A stretch of DNA of 64,000 nucleotides. Origin: Pseudolysobacter sp964466115. Lineage in GTDB: Bacteria; Pseudomonadota; Gammaproteobacteria; Xanthomonadales; Rhodanobacteraceae. The notes below the pieces were generated by a model. The model did not search any database. It worked only from the letters and a program-made list of their open reading frames with translations, and was not told the origin of the DNA. Position numbers and translations under genes: made by a program. Positions 9,953-19,123 of this stretch are shown here, in pieces. The first letter of the stretch is position 1. Each line of letters starts with the position of its first letter. The stretch spans positions 3,990 through 67,989 of the forward strand of contig CAYXMH010000016.1 of assembly GCA_964466115.1 (NCBI GenBank), read 5' to 3'.

Positions 9953-11891
9953 GGCCAACGATACGGTCGCTGTCGCGTTGCTGTATCAGAACAGTCAGCT
10001 CGGGGGGCATCTTAAAGATGCGTTAAATGAGCTGGGCGCCAAAGTGGTGTACGAGGCGCTGGCCGCTGATCTGGATCTCGATACGCTGCAGCATTCGGGT
10101 GCTGGCGTCGTTGTTGTGAATCTCGATGCCGAAACCGATACCAATATCGATCACGTTTACGATCTGCTCGACACCGGAGATTTCTCCGTGGTGTTCAACG
10201 ATGCGGCAGCTTCCGCACCCCTAAAAGGCTGGGATCACGCACGTTGGGCGCGGCATCTTGCCGCCAAGATTCTAAAACGGCCGGAAGTGGTAAGCCCGCC
10301 GCGCCCACCTGGCGCACAAGCGGTACCAACGCCAGTGCAAAAATCGATGGCGGCTATCCCCGACTTCGGGATGGAACCGGTGGTGGCGCCGCCCGCTGTC
10401 AGCGATGCAGCAGCGATGCGAGCAGACGCGCTTTCACTAGCACCTTCCGAACCCGTCGTCTTGCCATCGGTACAGGAAGATGCCATCGATCTTGGCGGCA
10501 TGCCGGTTGAGGCATTCACGCACATTAGCGATACGCTGCTGAATGACGCTACGCCCGCGTTAGAGCGCGAAGATGAATTTGATTTCGGTTCGGCCTTGGA
10601 AGACCAGGCGCATGAGTTTGAGGCGGGACACCCGGAATTGACCTTGGCCGACGATGAACTCGCAAACCAAAATTTTGAGCGTGGTTTTGCCCATGAGATT
10701 GAAGCGTTATTCGCTCAAACCGACGAACCCATTACTGAGCAAGCGGAATTTGCGACCAGCCCAGCGCAGGAACTTAAACCCGCGCTTGATGAGCATTGGC
10801 AGACCTTTTCGGATGAGGACCAGGAGCCGGTACTCGGTACGCTGACTATTATCGGTAGCGGCGTCTCCCCGGAAAAAGAGGAAGCCGACATTCCGCTCAC
10901 CCTCGATTTGGTGGATCAAGCAGCGGCTGAAGTGCCTATTTCGCGTGATACTAAGTTGTTCATGTCGGAGACATCGGCCAAAGCGGCGCCGTCGGATGCA
11001 GATATTATCCTGCCACCCGACTGGCTGCTTGAGCCCTTGGAAGAGGGCGAGGCGCCGGCCCCAGCTAAACCAACCGCGACAGGCGCCAACGCCGATTTTG
11101 GTATTGAGAGGATTTCCGCCGGGGAGTTTCTTGCCCCAGTGGTGGAGGAAACGGCAAAACACAGTCCAGCATTGCCTGAGCCCTCGTTTGATTTAGAGCT
11201 GATGCCCTTGGAAGAGGCCATGGCGCCAGAGGTAAGTTATGAGAGCGAGTCCTGGCTCGATTCACCAGCAAAGGTCGTTGCTCCGCAAAAACCCATGGTA
11301 AGACCGGATCCGCCTTCGGCTAACATCCAGCACGTTTTTGTATTGTGCGCTTCCATTGGCGGACCTGAAGCGGTGCGTGAGTTCTTAAGTGCGCTTCCGC
11401 CGCGGTTTCCCGCTTTATTTGTGCTGGCTCAGCATATGAGCGAAGAGTTTCTCGAAATGATGGCGGCGCAATTGGCGAAAACAACACCGTTGACCGTGCG
11501 CACCCCAAGCCACGGGGAACGCGTGGGCCATGGAGATATTCTGGTAGTGCCCACAACGCGACGGTTGCAGGTGGATGTCGACGGTGTGGTGGTGTTGTCG
11601 CAGTTACTTGAAATACCATCCGCCAGTCCATCGATAGGCCTGGTATTGCACGATATGGCGGATGCTTTTGGCGCCAAAGTCGGTGCAATTGTTTTTTCTG
11701 GTATGGCGCCCGATGCGGTCGAGGGTTGCCAACACATTGCCGATCGGGGTGGATTGGTCTGGGCGCAAGATCCCAGTACCTGCGTGTTAAGCTCAATGGT
11801 CGACGAGGCGCGTGCGGCGGGTGTGGTGAATTTTATCGGTACGCCGGCGCAACTGGCGAAAAATTTGATTGCGCAAGCGAAGCAATGGTAG
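9939..11891 (+). CDS. chpB: CheB-like receptor methylesterase ChpB with long N-terminal extension
   Basis: 650 residues, starting with GTG inside the end of chpA. The C-terminal 190 residues form a CheB methylesterase domain with an intact catalytic triad: S472 in CASIGGPEAV, H499 in AQHMSEEF, and D592 in GMAPDAVEG; the spacing matches E. coli CheB (164/190/286). Residues 8-120 look like a receiver fold without a clear phospho-acceptor pocket, and residues 120-450 are a low-complexity linker rich in Ala, Asp, Glu and Pro. The protein is much longer than typical ChpB. It would remove methyl groups from PilJ, but no CheR-type partner is encoded here. Confidence 0.88.
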   Translation: MSNREANDTVAVALLYQNSQLGGHLKDALNELGAKVVYEALAADLDLDTLQHSGAGVVVVNLDAETDTNIDHVYDLLDTGDFSVVFNDAAASAPLKGWDHARWARHLAAKILKRPEVVSPPRPPGAQAVPTPVQKSMAAIPDFGMEPVVAPPAVSDAAAMRADALSLAPSEPVVLPSVQEDAIDLGGMPVEAFTHISDTLLNDATPALEREDEFDFGSALEDQAHEFEAGHPELTLADDELANQNFERGFAHEIEALFAQTDEPITEQAEFATSPAQELKPALDEHWQTFSDEDQEPVLGTLTIIGSGVSPEKEEADIPLTLDLVDQAAAEVPISRDTKLFMSETSAKAAPSDADIILPPDWLLEPLEEGEAPAPAKPTATGANADFGIERISAGEFLAPVVEETAKHSPALPEPSFDLELMPLEEAMAPEVSYESESWLDSPAKVVAPQKPMVRPDPPSANIQHVFVLCASIGGPEAVREFLSALPPRFPALFVLAQHMSEEFLEMMAAQLAKTTPLTVRTPSHGERVGHGDILVVPTTRRLQVDVDGVVVLSQLLEIPSASPSIGLVLHDMADAFGAKVGAIVFSGMAPDAVEGCQHIADRGGLVWAQDPSTCVLSSMVDEARAAGVVNFIGTPAQLAKNLIAQAKQW

Positions 11892-11921
11892 TAGCGCAGA
11901 CGTTAGCGGCGAGGTGGCATT

Positions 11922-12389
11922 ATGGGTGAACTAAGTACACGCGAAATCCGCGGCGTTATGATTCCGATAACCGGGGGGCGGGTGCTATTGCCCAATGCAA
12001 CGGTGGCTGAGGTCATTACCTATTCCACGCCGGAACAAATCCCAGACGCACCGGTTTGGTTGCTTGGCAAGTTGGCGTGGCGTGGCTGGCGATTGCCCTT
12101 ATTCTCCTTCTCCATGTTGACCGGAAAGGCGAAAAGCGAGACTTACACCAACGCCAAAGTCACGGTGTTAAAAGCGCTGGGTGGTAATGCCAAAATGCCG
12201 TTTTTCGCGATGCTTTCGCAAGGGTTTCCGCGGTTGACTACCATCACTCCTGATCTGTTAATCCCAACGGGTGATCAGCACGAGCATCCGGTTGGAGTTC
12301 AGGCGCAAGTGTTGGTGCGCGATGATCAAGCCTTCATTCCCGATATTGGCACGGTAGAGGCCATGATAGCGCAGGCCATGGGCGCTTAG
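11922..12389 (+). CDS. chpC: CheW-like adaptor ChpC
   Basis: A 155-residue CheW-type protein and last gene of the pil-chp operon. It shows the CheW pattern of a first beta-barrel (GVMIPITGGRVLLPNATVAE), the WLLGKLAWRGWRLPLFSF segment corresponding to the conserved NLRG region, and a second barrel ending at PDIGTVEAMIAQAM. ChpC is thought to couple additional receptors to ChpA and is accessory rather than essential for twitching in Pseudomonas. It begins 30 bases after chpB with a nearby GCGAGG Shine-Dalgarno-like stretch. Confidence 0.85.
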   Translation: MGELSTREIRGVMIPITGGRVLLPNATVAEVITYSTPEQIPDAPVWLLGKLAWRGWRLPLFSFSMLTGKAKSETYTNAKVTVLKALGGNAKMPFFAMLSQGFPRLTTITPDLLIPTGDQHEHPVGVQAQVLVRDDQAFIPDIGTVEAMIAQAMGA

Positions 12390-12411
12390 CGTGCGGTAGA
12401 TTTAAGCGCCC
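12380..12411 (+). terminator. Hairpin spanning the chpC stop codon
   Basis: Perfect 9-bp inverted repeat: GGGCGCTTA at 12380-12388 and TAAGCGCCC at 12403-12411, loop of 14 nt. The first arm includes the chpC stop codon. No T-run follows on the plus strand, so this is not a canonical intrinsic terminator; it could stabilise the 3' end of the pil-chp mRNA or assist Rho-dependent termination. Confidence 0.4.
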
Positions 12412-12582
12412 AAAAGTGCGGCACATTCGGTTATGTTGAAGTACCCTTGCCGATGCGGTATTGCAATACAATGAGACGTTACACATACCTTAATCGCGCT
12501 CGGTGGTTTTGTCGGCGCATCTCAGCCCACTTTTAAAACCGGGTTATCAGTCCTGCCCTCTCGTTTGAGTTCAACACAAATT

Positions 12583-15351
12583 ATGATTTATCGTTTTTTA
12601 TCATTATTAATTTTGTTTAATATGTCGTTTTTGTTTTTTCCGACAGTGGCTGCGGCCTGCTCAGGGGGGTTGCACATTGAGGTCCTGGAAGGCGGAGTGT
12701 ACACCCTTGATTACGCCGCCATCATCGAGCAACAGCCGGAGCTTAAAAACTGTTCGAGCAGCGATTTTTTTTTGACGAATCGCGACCAAGAGATACCGAT
12801 TCGCGTAATCGATAACAGCACTGGTAATTTCGGACCCGGAAGCCGCATTGAATGGGTTGCCGCTCCGCTGCACGGACCGGCTAGTTGGTTCGATCAATAC
12901 AGCACGGTTAATGCGTATGTTCTTTCCACCGCACCGGGCACCCATGCGCGGATTCGCGAAGACGCAAGCCCACCTTCCGGAGCGCCAAATCCATTGCTAC
13001 GTCCAGTTCACCTCGAACAAGAAAATTTGATGATTCGATTAACGCAGCAGCAAGCAAAGCCGGGCGAGGAACCCGACGTTTGGTATTGGTCTAAGCTGAC
13101 GCATGTCGATCCGCAACCGTTTAGCCTGAATTTTGATCTTCCGGATTTCGCGCCGGCGGGAAAGAGCTTCACTGCAGCATTGGATTTTCGGGGACTGTCG
13201 GATGTTTTGGCGCGCGGCAAAGAAAAGCCCGACGACCACACCGTAAAAATAAGCTTGAACGGTAAGTCGCTTACCAGTGTGGCTTGGAATGGGCGCGATG
13301 AAATACGTAAGGATATTGAACTTCCGGTCGCGCTGCTAAAAGCGAAAAACAATGTTTTGAGTTTGGGCGTACCTAAACGTTACGCGTCGTGGGACGAAAA
13401 AAATCCTCTGATCGATGTCGTCATGTTTAATTTTATGGAATTAAATTACCCGATTGCGGGTAAGGTGGATGTCAGCGATGCGGCGTTTGCGGTGAAAAAT
13501 GCCAATCCTCAAACGCCGTTCGAGCTTGAGTACTCAGGGCCAGGTCCATTGGGTGTGTATAGTTCGGGTGGGCATTATTTAGCGGGGCGTATGATTGATA
13601 AAGGGCGCTGGCGTTTTGCGCCGGCGTCGAGCGCTGATTCCTTATATATAAGTGTAAATAACCGTGCTTTGGCCCCAACCTTGGTGCGTGCAGTTGCGGC
13701 AAACGATTGGCGTAAAGCGGATAACGGATACGATTATTTGATCATCAGCCATCCACGGTTGATGGAAGCGGTTCAACCATTGGCTGAATTTCACCGCAGT
13801 CGCGGTTTGCGTGTCGCGGTAATCGACGTGAACGAGGTTTACGATCAGTTCAATGCCGGAGTCGTCCACCCCAGGGCTATCCGTAATTTGATCGACCATG
13901 GGTACCACAATTGGACCGTCAAACCGCGTTATGTGCTGTTGGTCGGGGATGCCAGTTTTGACATCCGCCATAAGCAGATCAACGAAAGAAGCTACGCTAA
14001 ATGGGCGACCCAAGAATTGCTTTTCCCTGATCAATTTGGATCGATCTCTGCGACACCGTACCCGAACATGCCGAAGGATTTACCCAACCGCAACTTAATA
14101 CCCACGTGGCAATTTCCGTCGCCCGAAGGCCAATCCGCTAGCGACAACTGGTTCGTCGCGCTTAAGGACAAAGACTTTCATCCGGTGCTTGGCATTGGGC
14201 GCTTCCCGGTGGTGGAGCCTGCCGAGGTAAGCGTCATTGTGAAGAAAACAATCGATTATCTTGCCAAACCCCAGTTTGGACAGTGGCGGCGCGACGTGAT
14301 GTTTATCGCCAATGAGAGCGATTATTTCAAGCAATCCTCCGATCAAATTGCCGCGCAACTTACCGAGCAGGGTTTTGCCGCCCATAAGGTTTATGGGAGT
14401 GCGCAAGAGAAAGACAATCTCGCCCACAAGGCGGAGATTAAGGAACGCTTGAATCAAGGTCAGTTACTGGTGCATTTTATTGGGCATGGGGGGCGTTTTA
14501 TCTGGCAAACCGGTGCGCCCGATTTGCGCAAGAATCATGAACTATTCACGCTGGATGACGTTTCAGCATTGGCCAACGGTAGTCATTTGCCGATGGTGTT
14601 GGCGATGACCTGCTATTCGGCACCATTCGATAATCCGATTGAAGATTCCATAGGCGAACGTTTTTTGCGCGAAGCTGATAAAGGCGCGATTGCCGTTTTT
14701 GCCGCCAGCTGGCGAAATAGCCCGCAACCGGATTACAGCAAAGTGTTGATTGCGGAGCTGCTCAAGCCGGGCATGCCAATTGGTGAGGCGATCGTAACGG
14801 CTAAGCGAAAAATGCAAGATCGCACACTAGTGGAAACGTATAATTTGCTTGGCGACCCGGCCCTCGTGTTGGAGCGACCGCGCGAGACGCTTACGCTCGC
14901 ACGTGAGGATGACCGCTGGCAAACCCGGGTGGTCATGAAATTGCCCGGCAACGAATTCCATGGCCAGATTAATGCCGATTGGATGGATGCTCAGGGCCAA
15001 GTAGTGCAAGCGGACGTCTATCGCGTGGATAGCGCACAATTTCATTTGCCGGCACCAAGTGCCGCGACCGCCGCGAAAGCCGTGGAGTTGCATGTTTATG
15101 CGATGGATACGGTGCGTGGCGTGGACGCAATCGGCGCATTGGCCCTGGTCGCCAAGAAACCAGAGCCGGCAACATCGGTAACGGCCCCGAATACCGCTCC
15201 AGCGCCGGCCATTCAGCCTCATCCAAAAACCGAATCACCGCCTAAGAAAGCATCCGCGGGCGGTGATCGGATTGCGCGATTTGATTTCGAAGGCGGGCCG
15301 TCCCCAATGTTGGTAACTGAGCTTGCTAAGGCAAAAGCCCCGGCACTGTGA
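12583..15351 (+). CDS. Secreted C25 (gingipain-like) cysteine peptidase
   Basis: 922 residues from the chosen ATG; an in-frame TTG lies 18 bases upstream, but the ATG gives a clean signal peptide (MIYRFLSLLILF, cleaved near AAA-C). The N-terminal ~350 residues are beta-rich. The peptidase domain starts near YDYLIISHPRLMEAV, continues through YVLLVGDASFDIR, and carries catalytic His635 in HFIGHGGRF and Cys677 in MTCYSAPFD, the His/Cys dyad of the caspase-gingipain fold. After a beta domain the C-terminus is a Pro/Ala/Lys-rich tail with no Bacteroidetes-type secretion domain. It follows chpC by 193 bp. The substrate is unknown; export is probable, possibly through the type II system encoded downstream. 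Confidence 0.82.
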   Translation: MIYRFLSLLILFNMSFLFFPTVAAACSGGLHIEVLEGGVYTLDYAAIIEQQPELKNCSSSDFFLTNRDQEIPIRVIDNSTGNFGPGSRIEWVAAPLHGPASWFDQYSTVNAYVLSTAPGTHARIREDASPPSGAPNPLLRPVHLEQENLMIRLTQQQAKPGEEPDVWYWSKLTHVDPQPFSLNFDLPDFAPAGKSFTAALDFRGLSDVLARGKEKPDDHTVKISLNGKSLTSVAWNGRDEIRKDIELPVALLKAKNNVLSLGVPKRYASWDEKNPLIDVVMFNFMELNYPIAGKVDVSDAAFAVKNANPQTPFELEYSGPGPLGVYSSGGHYLAGRMIDKGRWRFAPASSADSLYISVNNRALAPTLVRAVAANDWRKADNGYDYLIISHPRLMEAVQPLAEFHRSRGLRVAVIDVNEVYDQFNAGVVHPRAIRNLIDHGYHNWTVKPRYVLLVGDASFDIRHKQINERSYAKWATQELLFPDQFGSISATPYPNMPKDLPNRNLIPTWQFPSPEGQSASDNWFVALKDKDFHPVLGIGRFPVVEPAEVSVIVKKTIDYLAKPQFGQWRRDVMFIANESDYFKQSSDQIAAQLTEQGFAAHKVYGSAQEKDNLAHKAEIKERLNQGQLLVHFIGHGGRFIWQTGAPDLRKNHELFTLDDVSALANGSHLPMVLAMTCYSAPFDNPIEDSIGERFLREADKGAIAVFAASWRNSPQPDYSKVLIAELLKPGMPIGEAIVTAKRKMQDRTLVETYNLLGDPALVLERPRETLTLAREDDRWQTRVVMKLPGNEFHGQINADWMDAQGQVVQADVYRVDSAQFHLPAPSAATAAKAVELHVYAMDTVRGVDAIGALALVAKKPEPATSVTAPNTAPAPAIQPHPKTESPPKKASAGGDRIARFDFEGGPSPMLVTELAKAKAPAL

Positions 15352-15375
15352 AAGCGATGCCGAGGAGCTAATCGC

Positions 15376-16767
15376 TCAGCTGGTTTTGCAGTAACCGTCC
15401 AACCACGGCCCAGCAAATGCTAACCCTAACAGCAACAGCGCCAGGATTGCGCCTAAACTTATCCGCCAACGCGATACGGTGGCATTCGCATCGCGAGAAA
15501 ACACATAAGCCAATGCCTGTCCGGCAAAACCGCATCCGATCGGTATGATGGGCAGCACATAGCGTGCTTTAACATGTAAACCCAGATACAGGGCGAGCTG
15601 ATAGCCCACCAGCGCCAACAGCAACCACAGCCAAGGTTTGCGCCAATCCCGCCATAGGCATACGCCGAACGCAAACCCGACCAAGGTTAGCGCGTGAAAA
15701 AAATGCAGGCATAACCGGATGCCAGAGGTCATGACCGGGGATATCGGAAAATAGGAGCTCCAATAACCGGCGCAGACAGGTCCTGGAAGCTGCGTTAGTA
15801 ATAATGTCTTGCTCTCGAATAGCCGGAAATATTGGCGTGTTAGTTGTTGCCACAGCAATGTCGTTGCTGGAGTGTGGCGCAGAGTTTCTCCTATTTCCTT
15901 AAACGCCCAAGCGTTGCGTTCGTCGGCGGTGGTGCCACTTTGCATGTAGCTGTTGAACAACGTATCCGATGGGCCTGGAACGTAATCGTTACGGGCTTGA
16001 TCATTAAGTCCGATCAGCAGATTAATACTTGAGCTGTCGGCAATGCTCCAATGGCCGGTATGTTGATGCCCTGCCATCAATGCCGGTGCGGTAATCGCGG
16101 CAACTCCAAGCAGAAATCCATACGCTGACTGCCAATGCACACGGAACGGTTTGCGCGTTGCTATGAAGCACAGCAGCAATAACGGCCAGAATGCCGATAG
16201 CAAGCTCTTGAACAGCAAGGCAAGCCCCAGCATGACGCCAGCTGCAAAAGCCGCCAATCGATTTTCTGGCCGTGATTGCAATAGATAAAGTAGCGCAAGA
16301 TATAAGAACAGATGTGGAATTTCTGGCCATAGATACTGCGCATATGCGGCATTACTCGGGTTCAAAAGAAACAACGAGGCTGCAAAAGCGGCCGCTAAGG
16401 CATTGCCGCTGAAACGCTTCCAGAACAGCCATAGCAATGCTCCGCATCCAAAAAACAGCACGGTTTGCAGCAGCTGCACGCTCAAGATGGCGCTACCGCT
16501 TAACCAAAACATGAGTGCGATCAGTAACGGTTGCGCGGGTGGCCAAATGTCACTGGGGTGCCAGGCGCCGCCGGCCAATATCGATCGCGCTGTTTCCAGA
16601 TAACGTACTTCGTCGCCGATCAGTTGTTTGGGCGCGCCGTGGTAATAAAGCCACCACAGTAAAACTTGCTGTACGATTAAGGCAATCGCCAGGGCCAAAA
16701 AGATCAGGTTTGCGTAGCGTCCATAGGGGTTACTGTTTTTTGATTCGGGATGACTAGGGGTGTTCAT
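15376..16767 (-). CDS. Membrane glycosyltransferase of the GT39/PMT type
   Basis: 463 residues with about ten hydrophobic segments. Near the N-terminus, after the first membrane helix, is the acidic motif IGDEVRYLETARSIL in the first periplasmic loop; PMT/ArnT-type enzymes use this place to bind a polyprenyl-phosphate sugar donor. Other supporting features are WPPAQPLLIAL and a conserved-looking KARYVLPIIPI segment near the end. It probably transfers a sugar from a lipid carrier to an envelope acceptor; neither can be specified. It stands alone on the minus strand, 24 bp tail-to-tail from the C25 peptidase. Confidence 0.72.
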   Translation of the reverse strand: MNTPSHPESKNSNPYGRYANLIFLALAIALIVQQVLLWWLYYHGAPKQLIGDEVRYLETARSILAGGAWHPSDIWPPAQPLLIALMFWLSGSAILSVQLLQTVLFFGCGALLWLFWKRFSGNALAAAFAASLFLLNPSNAAYAQYLWPEIPHLFLYLALLYLLQSRPENRLAAFAAGVMLGLALLFKSLLSAFWPLLLLCFIATRKPFRVHWQSAYGFLLGVAAITAPALMAGHQHTGHWSIADSSSINLLIGLNDQARNDYVPGPSDTLFNSYMQSGTTADERNAWAFKEIGETLRHTPATTLLWQQLTRQYFRLFESKTLLLTQLPGPVCAGYWSSYFPISPVMTSGIRLCLHFFHALTLVGFAFGVCLWRDWRKPWLWLLLALVGYQLALYLGLHVKARYVLPIIPIGCGFAGQALAYVFSRDANATVSRWRISLGAILALLLLGLAFAGPWLDGYCKTS

Positions 16768-16835
16768 AGCAGAATGGATGACACCTTCTTTGATGATTTG
16801 CTCAATGCCGGTTAGTCGATCGTGCTTTAAAACTT

Positions 16836-16873
16836 CGTTTCGTCATTCCCGCTTTCGCTGGAACGATGAAACG
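16836..16873. repeat. REP-like palindrome (CGTCATTCC type)
   Basis: Imperfect inverted repeat: 16836-16849 and 16860-16873 are 14-nt arms with two mismatches around a 10-nt loop. The core CGTCATTCCCGC resembles a palindromic repeat common in proteobacterial genomes. It lies between rsmE and the downstream glycosyltransferase, both on the minus strand. Confidence 0.5.
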
Positions 16874-16889
16874 CATGTGGACGATGGAA

Positions 16890-17627
16890 TTAAAAATCGC
16901 CAGCCAACGCATTGATTGCTGCTAACGCCGCGCATCCCGCAGTTTCCGTGCGTAAGATGCGCGGACCGAGCTTTAGGTTGTGGAATTGGCCGGAACGTAA
17001 AATCGCAGCGTCCTGCTCCGAAAATCCGCCTTCGGGGCCAACGACGATGGTAAATGCAGTGCTGGAAACTTTGAGCAGCGAACGCAGATCTTCCTCGCCC
17101 TCGGGTAACAACGCCAAACGTATACCAGAGCTGCTGGGAAGGGTACTGACCCAATTCGCCAACTTCTGCGGCTCATGAAGCTTAGGTAAGCGCGTACGTC
17201 CGCACTGCTCGCAACTGGCGGTGATGACCCCAAGCCAATGCGCCATACGCCGTTCGGTTCTGTCCTCGTGCAAGCGCACTTCGGTGCGCTCGGTGATGAT
17301 CGGCACGATTTCGCTAACCCCAAGTTCGGTGGCCTTTTGGATAACCCAGTCCATTTTCTCGCCGCGTGCAATGGCCTGCGCCAGCGTTACGTGGAGTGGC
17401 GATTCTCGCGATGTCAGTCGAGCTGTCGAGATACAAGCATCGACCGCGCGTTTGGCGAATATGCACAATGCAGCATCGTATTCGTAACCGTCGCCATTAA
17501 AAAGGATGATGGGATGGTCGATTTCGAGCCGCAATACCCGTACGAGATGTTCGCCGGCCTGTTCTGGCAATCGCACTATGCGGCCGGGCTGTAAAGGTTG
17601 GTCGGTATAAATGCGGGGAATGCGCAT
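16890..17627 (-). CDS. rsmE: 16S rRNA (uracil(1498)-N(3))-methyltransferase RsmE
   Basis: 245 residues, the normal length for RsmE, a SPOUT-class methyltransferase that methylates U1498 of 16S rRNA in the 30S decoding region. N-terminal PUA-like domain (HLVRVLRLEIDHPIILFNGDG), then the SPOUT domain with KMDWVIQKATELGVSEIVP, the SAM-binding knot motif VVGPEGGFSEQDAAIL, and the C-terminal LGPRILRTETAGCAAL. In many gammaproteobacteria rsmE sits with gshB or bioA; here bioA precedes it on the same strand. Confidence 0.95.
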   Translation of the reverse strand: MRIPRIYTDQPLQPGRIVRLPEQAGEHLVRVLRLEIDHPIILFNGDGYEYDAALCIFAKRAVDACISTARLTSRESPLHVTLAQAIARGEKMDWVIQKATELGVSEIVPIITERTEVRLHEDRTERRMAHWLGVITASCEQCGRTRLPKLHEPQKLANWVSTLPSSSGIRLALLPEGEEDLRSLLKVSSTAFTIVVGPEGGFSEQDAAILRSGQFHNLKLGPRILRTETAGCAALAAINALAGDF

Positions 17628-17703
17628 AGGCTGAATTCAATTCTCACGTATTCCAGTGCACAAAGGTCGCCATTTTACAGGGAATGCATTTCGAGTGTAC
17701 AAG

Positions 17704-19074
17704 TTAATCGCGCACAGCAACCTCTATACCCGCACATGCCACCTCGGTCATATGTCGGATCTCATCCGGTGTAATTACATAAGGCGGCATGAAATACACC
17801 ACATTGCCCAAGGGCCGTAAAATGACACCGTGGTCGAGCGCATAGCGATAAACGCGCAAGCCCCGGCGTTCGTTGCCAGGATAGGATTCGCGGGTTGCCT
17901 TATCGCGCACCAATTCCACCGCGGCGATGAGGCCGGTTTGGCGCACGTCGGATATATGGGGATGATCGGTCCATCCGTTAAGTTGCCTATGGAGCTCAGT
18001 TGCGAGTAAGCGGTTGCGTTCCAACACCGGTTCGTCGCGGAAAATGCGAAGTGTTGCCAATGCGGCGCAGCACCCGAGCGCGTGGCCGGTGTAGCTGTGT
18101 GAATGCAGGAATGCTTTACCGGCGGCATGTTCGGCGTAGAAGGCTTGGTATATTCCATCGCGCGTTAGTACCGCTGATAGCGGCAAAAACCCGCCGGTTA
18201 AGCCTTTCGATAAACACAGAAAATCCGGAGTGATCGCGGCTTGTTCGCACGCGAACAGCGTTCCAGTTCGCCCGAAACCTACGGCGATTTCATCGGCAAT
18301 CAGATGCACGTTAAATTCGTCGCATAAAGCACGCAAACCGGTGAGATAGATCGGATGATGCATGCGCATACCGGCGGCACATTGCACTAGTGGTTCGACA
18401 ATGACCGCGCAGGTTGAGTCGGCGTGTTGCTCGAGTAGTTTGCGCATAGCTTGCAATGTGCGCAGTGCGAATTCCGACTCGGTTTCACCCTCAGCGCGCA
18501 GGTAGGCGTCCGGTGACGGGGCAAATACCGGATTAAGCAGCAATGGCGCATAGGTTTCGCGGTATAAGGCGATATCCGTTATCGCCAAGGCGCCTAACGT
18601 TTCCCCGTGGTAGCTGCCCTGCAATGCAATGAATCGGGTTTTGCTGGAGCGGTTAAAGTTGCGCCAATAATGAAAACTCATTTTCAGTGCGACTTCGACC
18701 GCGCTTGATCCGTTATCCGCGTAAAACACCCGGGTTAGGCCAGGGGGTGAAACGCGCACCAACTCCTCGGCCAACTCAATCGCCGGTTGGTGCGAGAACC
18801 CCGCCAGCATGACATGTTCCAGCGTATCCAACTGCTGCTTCAGCGCCGCGCCAATGCGTGGGTTGGCGTGGCCAAACAAATTGGTCCACCAGGAACTTAC
18901 CGCGTCCAAATAACGCTTTCCGGCAAAGTCGTACAACCATACGCCTTCGCCTCGGTGGATCGGAATCAGCGGCACGGTTTCATGGTCGTGCATTTGTGTG
19001 CACGGGTGCCACAACACGGCGCGATCGCGTGCGCTCCAATCGGTATTGGGGTTGGGGGTTAGGGCTTGCTCCAT
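17704..19074 (-). CDS. bioA: Adenosylmethionine-8-amino-7-oxononanoate aminotransferase BioA
   Basis: 456 residues. A fold-type I PLP aminotransferase that uses S-adenosylmethionine to convert KAPA to DAPA in biotin synthesis. Features seen: the N-terminal LWHPCTQMHDHETVP typical of BioA, the cofactor-loop DNGSSAVEVALKMSFHYW, GSYHGETLGALAI, the acidic LIADEIAVGFGRTGTLFA, and the Schiff-base lysine in LCLSKGLTGGFLPL. It is transcribed divergently from gspG with only 49 bp between start codons, so their promoters must overlap or share sequence. No other bio gene is in the window. Confidence 0.95.
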   Translation of the reverse strand: MEQALTPNPNTDWSARDRAVLWHPCTQMHDHETVPLIPIHRGEGVWLYDFAGKRYLDAVSSWWTNLFGHANPRIGAALKQQLDTLEHVMLAGFSHQPAIELAEELVRVSPPGLTRVFYADNGSSAVEVALKMSFHYWRNFNRSSKTRFIALQGSYHGETLGALAITDIALYRETYAPLLLNPVFAPSPDAYLRAEGETESEFALRTLQAMRKLLEQHADSTCAVIVEPLVQCAAGMRMHHPIYLTGLRALCDEFNVHLIADEIAVGFGRTGTLFACEQAAITPDFLCLSKGLTGGFLPLSAVLTRDGIYQAFYAEHAAGKAFLHSHSYTGHALGCCAALATLRIFRDEPVLERNRLLATELHRQLNGWTDHPHISDVRQTGLIAAVELVRDKATRESYPGNERRGLRVYRYALDHGVILRPLGNVVYFMPPYVITPDEIRHMTEVACAGIEVAVRD

Positions 19075-19123
19075 GCTCTGCTATGATCGGCGTCGGCGGC
19101 ATTTAGCACAAGGCTTAAAATAC

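Noticed and set aside
12565..12582. TTG as start of the C25 peptidase
   Set aside because: It adds six residues before a good signal peptide that begins with ATG at 12583; neither has a strong Shine-Dalgarno, so the ATG is preferred.
18998..19123. N-terminal extension of gspG reaching into bioA
   Set aside because: The extra 42 residues overlap bioA antisense and would bury the prepilin leader; the ATG at 19124 gives a normal leader.
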